Made by a program: the position numbers and the translations under genes
Shown: one piece after another, positions 58,323-62,179 of the stretch
Layout: the number at the start of each line of letters is the position of its first letter
How positions within the stretch are numbered: position 1 is the stretch's first letter
Source: Candidatus Phosphitivorax anaerolimi
GTDB lineage: Bacteria; Desulfobacterota; Desulfomonilia; UBA1062
Direction of reading: 5' to 3'
Assembly: GCA_001896555.1 (NCBI GenBank)
Contig: MPOS01000054.1
Coordinates: forward strand, 1-62,179
DNA: 62,179 nt
Notes under the pieces: generated by a model
What the model was told of the DNA's origin: nothing
Databases searched by the model: none
What the model saw: only the letters and a program-made list of their open reading frames with translations

Positions 58323-60266
58323 TCAGAGCAGGAATGCCAGCGAGCCCGCCACTACCAGGGCAATGGTGGTGTTGAGCGCGATGGACAGCAGCGCAACCTT
58401 CCATCCCCCCTCTTTCCACAGCGTGGAGATGGTGGCGATGCATGGGATATACAGCGCTGTGAAGACCACGAGCACCAAAAGCTGCACCGAGGAGAGCACG
58501 GTCGAGACATCCGCGGTGTTCAGCGCCGAGTTCAGCATGATGAGGGTGAGCTCCTTGCGGAAGATCCCCAAGAACAGGGTGATCCCGAGTTCGGAAGGCA
58601 GATCGAGAATGAAGGTGGTGATGGGCGAGAGCACCCGGTTGATGACCTCGTCGATCCCCACATAGGAAAATACCGCCAGGGCGATGCTGGAGATCGCGAT
58701 CACGGGCCAGGCGAAGAGCAGGAACTCCTGGATCCGGACCCAGACCTTCCGCATCACGACATGGAGGTATGGCTTTCGCAGGGGGGGGACGTCCATGATG
58801 ATGCCGGGTGACATGTCTTCGCTCAGGCGGGAGAGAACCGAAGAGACGCCCAGGGCGATGGCGATGTTGCCCAGGTAGATGAGCGTCGTATACCCGGCCC
58901 CCAGATACTTCCCCGCCAGCGCGAGAATGATCACGGTCCGGGCCGAGCAGGCGATGAACGGGACCATGAGCATGGTGATGATCCGGTCGCGTTCGTACTC
59001 GAGATTGCGCGCGGCCATGATGGCCGGCACATTGCACCCGTAGCCCATGATGATGGGCACCACGGATTTCCCGTGCAGCCCGAAGCGGTGCAGCAGGCCG
59101 TCTGCCATGAAGGCGATCCGCGGCAGCAGACCCGTATCTTCGAGCAGGGAAAGGATCACCAGGAGCGGGACGAGATAGGGCAGCACGATCCCCACGCCGG
59201 CTGTGAATCCGTCGTAGACCCCGGAGACGAGCATGGCGGTATAACCGCTCGTATGACTCATGAGAAAGACGCCCAGGGATTCCAGAGGGGCCTCCACAAG
59301 ACCTGCGATCAGATTGCCGAACCAGAACGATACCGCGAACATCAGGAAGAACACGCCCACCGTGGCCGCCAGGCCGCCCACGGGGTTGATGATGAACCGG
59401 TCGATCTTCTCGGACAGGCCCATTCCGGAACGCGACTTTACTGAAACGACCTGCTCGAAGAGGTCCAGCACCAAGGCATGCCGGTGCGACGCGAACACCC
59501 CGGACTCCGGCCAGTCGTGGACCTCGGCCAGAGAACGCCTGTTCTCGATGACATACTCGAGAAATTCCCTGTCCACCTCTGCGACGATCCTCTCGAACTC
59601 CTCGTCCATCTCCAGGAGCCTGATGATGACGAACCGCGTATCCACCTTGAGGCGCTCTCTCAACAAGGATGGATAGCGGGCCTCGATCCGGGCGATGCAT
59701 TCCTCCACGTCCCGGTCGTACACCGGGGGGACTCGGCGGAAGCCGTTTTCGGAGACCCTCAGGGCCGCATCGAACAGCTCGTGAACGCCGCTTCCCTGGA
59801 CCGCGATCAGGGGATAGGCCTCCAGGCCCGTCAGGGAGGTGAGTGCCTTGATGTCGATCTCCATTCCCTTTTTCTGTGCATCGTCGATCATGTTGAGCGC
59901 GATGACCATGGGCACGTTCATCTCCATGAGCTGCAGTGTGAGCTCAAGGGAACGCGACAGCAGGGACGCATCCACGACATTGATGATCACGTCCACCTGG
60001 CCGGAGAGGAGATAATCCCGCGCAACCCGTTCCGCGACATCGATGGCGGATATGGAGTAGGTTCCGGGCAGATCGATGAGCCTCACCGTCCTGCCGCCGA
60101 TGTAGACTTGTGTTTCGGCATACGAGACCGTGGTGCCAGAGAAATTCCCGGTATTCACCTTGAACCCTGCCACTGCATTGAAAATGGTCGACTTGCCGCA
60201 GTTCGGCTGGCCCGCCAGGGCGATCACTATCTCGGTGTTATCGCTTTTCGTCAAGGATTTCCACAT
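58323..60266 (-). CDS. feoB: ferrous iron transporter FeoB
   Basis: A 647-residue inner-membrane Fe(II) importer. The N-terminal G protein has G1 GQPNCGKST, G2 NFSGTTV, G3 DLPGTYSI and G4 NMID, followed by a helical GDI-like domain; the membrane part (from about residue 280) has gate motifs and the GYGCNVPAIMA core typical of FeoB. It is shorter than E. coli FeoB (773) but within the bacterial range. ATG 60266 with GGGGAA upstream is preferred to the TTG at 60275. It overlaps feoA by 29 nt. FeoB is usual in anaerobes, where iron is ferrous. Confidence 0.95.
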   Translation of the reverse strand: MWKSLTKSDNTEIVIALAGQPNCGKSTIFNAVAGFKVNTGNFSGTTVSYAETQVYIGGRTVRLIDLPGTYSISAIDVAERVARDYLLSGQVDVIINVVDASLLSRSLELTLQLMEMNVPMVIALNMIDDAQKKGMEIDIKALTSLTGLEAYPLIAVQGSGVHELFDAALRVSENGFRRVPPVYDRDVEECIARIEARYPSLLRERLKVDTRFVIIRLLEMDEEFERIVAEVDREFLEYVIENRRSLAEVHDWPESGVFASHRHALVLDLFEQVVSVKSRSGMGLSEKIDRFIINPVGGLAATVGVFFLMFAVSFWFGNLIAGLVEAPLESLGVFLMSHTSGYTAMLVSGVYDGFTAGVGIVLPYLVPLLVILSLLEDTGLLPRIAFMADGLLHRFGLHGKSVVPIIMGYGCNVPAIMAARNLEYERDRIITMLMVPFIACSARTVIILALAGKYLGAGYTTLIYLGNIAIALGVSSVLSRLSEDMSPGIIMDVPPLRKPYLHVVMRKVWVRIQEFLLFAWPVIAISSIALAVFSYVGIDEVINRVLSPITTFILDLPSELGITLFLGIFRKELTLIMLNSALNTADVSTVLSSVQLLVLVVFTALYIPCIATISTLWKEGGWKVALLSIALNTTIALVVAGSLAFLL

Positions 60267-60474
60267 GAGATGCAATTCCCCGTCCGATCATGGCCCTGGC
60301 GCCGGAGCTGATATCCTCGATGAGCAGCGGCCCCCGAAACGGTGCGGCCCTGACCACCCGGATCTTCTTTCCCGCGTGCAGGCCGAGCCCCGCCATCCGG
60401 GCCGAGATGCCCTTTCCGCCGGAGACTCTGCTGATGACGGCGGTGTCGCCTTCTTTCAGTTCCAAGAGAGTCAA
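60238..60474 (-). CDS. feoA: ferrous iron transport protein A
   Basis: A 78-residue SH3-like protein that assists FeoB in the cytoplasm: LKEGDTAVISRVSGG, ARMAGLGLHAGKKIRVV and DISSGARAMIGRGIASHVEI fit the family. The start is TTG 60474 with AAAGGA 8 nt upstream. The 3' end overlaps feoB by 29 nt, so the two are coupled. In its leader is an 8-bp inverted repeat (60497-60504 and 60535-60542). Confidence 0.92.
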   Translation of the reverse strand: MTLLELKEGDTAVISRVSGGKGISARMAGLGLHAGKKIRVVRAAPFRGPLLIEDISSGARAMIGRGIASHVEILDEKR

Positions 60475-60496
60475 GCTAGAATCCTTTCTTTGTTAA

Positions 60497-60542
60497 GCGG
60501 GCTTGAAAAAAGGTCCAATCCGTCCCCTCTTATAAAGCCCGC
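60497..60542. repeat. inverted repeat in the feoA leader
   Basis: GCGGGCTT (60497-60504) and AAGCCCGC (60535-60542) pair perfectly over a 30-nt AT-rich loop that holds a T-run. It lies between the Fur-family gene and feoA and could be a regulatory leader hairpin. Confidence 0.4.
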
Positions 60543-60624
60543 GCTGTCATCATGAAACGTTTATCCTTTCAGGAAACGCCCGCAGCCGGCAAGGCAGCCG
60601 CGATCCCGTCCTGTTCATGCCTTT

Positions 60625-61125
60625 TCAGGCACGATCCTTTTCATTCCTGCATTCGGGGCACAGCCCCACCAGCTCGAGGTGATGACGCTCCAGGGTAAAC
60701 CCGTGCTCTCTGGCCACCGCCTCCTGCAGGACATCGATGGCCGGATAGCTGAACTCCACACTCCTGCCGCACTGCATGCAGACGAGATGGTCATGGTGCC
60801 GGCGGCCCCAGACATGCTCGTACCAGGCACCTCCGGAAGGGGCGTCCTCATGCACGCTCGCCCTGCGGATTATTCCCGCCTCGACGAGGAGCGAAAGGTT
60901 CCGGTAGACTGTGACGAGGGAGAGGTTATACTGCTGATCCTTGAGCAGCCTCAGCACGTGGTCTGCCTGGAAATGCCCCTTTATATCGCAAATTGTTTTC
61001 AATAAGACCAACCGCTCCTTCGTGAGCCTTCCGCTGTGTGCTTTCAAGACAGAGTTGAGCCTGTCATAGCAGTATCCTTGATTTGCACAGAGAGAACACT
61101 TGGGTTTTAAAAGCTTCTGTTGCAT
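60625..61125 (-). CDS. Fur-family metal-responsive regulator
   Basis: A 166-residue winged-helix regulator. The DNA-binding region has RLTKERLVLLKTI, HFQADHVLRLL and SLVTVYRNLSLLVEAGII (recognition helix); the C-terminal domain has HDHLVCMQCG and LCPECR, the zinc-binding cysteine pairs, plus HHLELVGL. An N-terminal addition has C-x2-C-x5-C (KCSLCANQGYC). ATG 61125 overlaps an operator-like palindrome and lies 7 nt after a -10 box; an inner start at the TTG near codon 27 would give a standard Fur length. Upstream of feoAB on the same strand, so iron, peroxide or zinc response is likely. Confidence 0.9.
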   Translation of the reverse strand: MQQKLLKPKCSLCANQGYCYDRLNSVLKAHSGRLTKERLVLLKTICDIKGHFQADHVLRLLKDQQYNLSLVTVYRNLSLLVEAGIIRRASVHEDAPSGGAWYEHVWGRRHHDHLVCMQCGRSVEFSYPAIDVLQEAVAREHGFTLERHHLELVGLCPECRNEKDRA

Positions 61126-61136
61126 ATGATTTGCAA
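61120..61136 (-). promoter_or_regulatory. Fur-family operator-like palindrome
   Basis: TTGCAAATCATATGCAA is a 17-bp near-perfect inverted repeat (8-1-8; two symmetric mismatches), the size of Fur/PerR/Zur boxes. It overlaps the start codon and -10 region of the Fur-family gene, which points to autoregulation. Confidence 0.55.
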
Positions 61137-61161
61137 TAACAAGGACCATTGTCTCTGTCAA
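61133..61161 (-). promoter_or_regulatory. promoter of the Fur-family gene
   Basis: On the minus strand TTGACA (61161-61156), a 17-nt spacer and TATTGC (61138-61133), 7 nt before ATG 61125. The -10 box is inside the operator-like palindrome. Confidence 0.55.
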
Positions 61162-61177
61162 GAGCGGGGAAGGCCGG

Positions 61178-61206
61178 TTCACAAACACGGCCCGATCGCG
61201 TATACT
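61178..61206 (+). promoter_or_regulatory. sigma-70-type promoter of the YgbA-like gene
   Basis: TTCACA (61178-61183), a 17-nt spacer and TATACT (61201-61206), each 5 of 6 to consensus. It gives a leader of about 15 nt before ATG 61228. It is divergent from the Fur-family promoter 17 nt away. Confidence 0.75.
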
Positions 61207-61227
61207 GCCTCTTGCGGAGGCATATGC

Positions 61228-61572
61228 ATGAATGGACCGGGCAGGAGCGGGAGAAGGCAGCGGCGGACCCTGGAGGCCATGATCAGGATCTACTGCCGCG
61301 GCAACCATGGAAAGCGGCCGGATCTCTGCGACGAGTGCAGAAGGCTCGGGGAATATGCCCTCACGCGCCTCGACCGGTGCCCATACGGGCGCAACAAGCC
61401 GGCCTGTTCCCGGTGCCCGACACACTGCTACAAGCCTGATATGCGTGAGCGGATCCGCGAGGTGATGCGGTATTCCGGCCCCCGGATGCTGACCCGCCAC
61501 CCGATACTCGCGCTTCTGCACATGCTTGATCTGAAGAAGAGTCCTCCATCCGGCAAATCCGCAAACGCGTAG
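61228..61572 (+). CDS. nitrous oxide-stimulated promoter family protein (YgbA-like)
   Basis: A 114-residue protein of the YgbA_NO family: TLEAMIRIYCRGNHG, LCDECRRLGEYALTRLDRCPYG, KPACSRCPTHCY and a HPILALLHMLD tail. Many cysteines (CDEC, CPYG, CSRCPTHC) suggest a metal cluster. The E. coli homologue is induced by nitric oxide through NsrR. ATG 61228 has GGAGG 7 nt upstream. It diverges from the Fur-family gene, so both may answer the same metal or NO stress. Confidence 0.9.
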   Translation: MNGPGRSGRRQRRTLEAMIRIYCRGNHGKRPDLCDECRRLGEYALTRLDRCPYGRNKPACSRCPTHCYKPDMRERIREVMRYSGPRMLTRHPILALLHMLDLKKSPPSGKSANA

Positions 61573-62084
61573 TAGCCCCCTTGCCGGGGGACACCATTCC
61601 GGGCCTCGGCTGCCTCCCGCTGCCGCCATTGTCCCATCACCGATCCTGACCGGGGATGAGCCTGTGAAAGGAGGGGCATGCAAGATCATCCGAGGTCCGC
61701 ACCTGATTGTGAACCAATAGTATCCGACCCTGCTCGCCAAAAATTCAACACGAACGTTACCGTAGGAGTGGTCGCCTCGGGAAGAGCGCCGGCAGCGCAG
61801 GGGGAGAAAATCGAGAGATAGCGTGGTTTAGCTTCGGGCTCATCATCAGATCAAAGCAGCGAAGGAATCCGGAACCGGCCGATGTTCACGGATGCGCCCC
61901 TGCGCAGAGCGAGAAAAGCCGCTATCCGTGTGCTCCGGATATGCGCGCGGTGGAATTCACCGGGTATGCTTTTGAATGTACTTCTATTTTCTTGACATCT
62001 GAGGTGGAATTTTGTACCGATACGGCTGAGTTGAGGATCTGAAGTGGTGTAATATGGAGATTCGGGTGCTTTCTTTTTTCCGGC
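61573..62084. other. gap between YgbA-like gene and transposase remnant
   Basis: Apart from the possible 47-residue frame at 61678, no gene was found. Two similar 24-nt stretches (61997-62020 and 62037-62060, both beginning ATCTGA-GTGG) repeat 40 nt apart near the transposase 3' end and may be part of an insertion-sequence terminus. Confidence 0.35.
61678..61821 (+). CDS. possible small protein (47 residues)
   Basis: The frame starts at ATG 61678 with a strong AAAGGAGG 4-5 nt upstream and runs to TAG 61821. The product (MQDHPRSAPDCEPIV start, ...GEKIER end) has no recognisable fold or hydrophobic segment. The ribosome site is the only support; no promoter is clear. It may be spurious. Confidence 0.25.
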   Translation: MQDHPRSAPDCEPIVSDPARQKFNTNVTVGVVASGRAPAAQGEKIER

Positions 62085-62179
62085 TCATCCCACCAAAGCG
62101 TACCTGGACTCGTGCAGGGCATAGATTTTAAGTTTGAAGAACTCCTTGTCTCTGAACCCGTAGGCCTGTTTTTGGAGCG
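62085..62179 (-). mobile_element. 3' end of a probable ISL3-family transposase (partial)
   Basis: The last 30 codons of a minus-strand frame run off the window edge. They encode QAYGFRDKEFFKLKIYAL followed by HESRYALVG and a stop at 62085. This ending (YGFRD-EFFKLKI...YALVG) is typical of ISL3-type transposases as I know them; another IS family cannot be ruled out from 30 residues. The element's terminal repeat could not be placed. Confidence 0.55.

Noticed and set aside
61126-61740. N-terminal extension of the Fur-family frame
   Set aside because: Upstream in-frame codons have no family similarity and lie across the divergent YgbA-like gene and its promoter.
61922-62122. 66-residue minus-strand frame at the right edge
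   Set aside because: Out of frame with the transposase end that overlaps it; no motif.

Overview
The window looks like a chromosomal segment of an anaerobic, Gram-negative, high-GC bacterium, most probably from the Desulfobacterota (old Deltaproteobacteria). The evidence is outer-membrane biology (LolA, an MCE-domain protein, several lipoproteins), two NtrC-type sigma-54 activators, a rubrerythrin / rubredoxin / flavodiiron oxygen-defence block, FeoAB, and a trehalose-synthase-like / DUF5752 / glycosyltransferase cluster. Coding density is high and many genes overlap by 4 nt. Species-level identity cannot be read from the sequence. Layout, left to right. 1-1650: a gene-poor, AT-richer flank with a small membrane ORF, an initiator tRNA-Met with its own terminator and promoter, and an orphan minus-strand terminator. 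1671-4269: rarA and a UDP-sugar pyrophosphorylase. 4298-12326: two convergent three-gene sigma-54 signalling modules. Each reads histidine kinase, exported accessory protein, NtrC-type activator. The minus-strand one matches the order of enterobacterial glrK-qseG-glrR. A miniature flagellar-rod-like gene is divergent from that kinase. 12883-20124: two acyltransferases (one fused to a zinc ribbon), RNase J, undecaprenyl-diphosphatase, FtsK and LolA. 20374-28305: sirtuin, AroE, a four-cysteine small protein, peptide deformylase, Fmt, ribulose-phosphate epimerase, a TPR lipoprotein, an MCE protein and an aromatic-repeat exported protein. 28776-32238 (minus): rubrerythrin, TIGR02757 protein, rubredoxin, flavodiiron protein, ferritin-like protein. 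32533-38488: tRNA-Leu with rpmB, a lipoprotein, then ispG-proS-rel on the minus strand. 38557-43113: an HDOD protein ending in a kinase H-box without an ATPase domain, a small protein with three GFEDY motifs, a DUF2804 protein, a nucleotidyltransferase and a lone receiver. 43405-50186: rplM-rpsI-argC, MEMO1-like protein, a long CoA transferase, an ABM-type monooxygenase and a pyruvyl-transferase-like protein. 50241-56949: an FAD oxidoreductase and a minus-strand glucan/trehalose cluster. 57127-61572: three tandem small membrane proteins, feoB-feoA-Fur-family regulator, and a divergent YgbA-like gene. The right edge (62085-62179) holds the 3' end of a probable ISL3-type transposase. How the genes work together: cell-envelope genes dominate (UppP, LolA, PlsC-like enzymes, FtsK, MCE, pyruvyl transferase), joined by information-processing genes (RNase J, Def-Fmt, L13-S9, L28, ProS, Rel, RarA) and anaerobe stress protection. 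The most unusual points are the paired convergent kinase / exported protein / sigma-54 activator modules, the HDOD-GAF-H-box protein with its GFEDY-repeat neighbour, the WPLF-repeat exported protein, and several genes whose predicted -10 box ends only 6-7 nt before an AUG without a Shine-Dalgarno, which suggests leaderless mRNAs.
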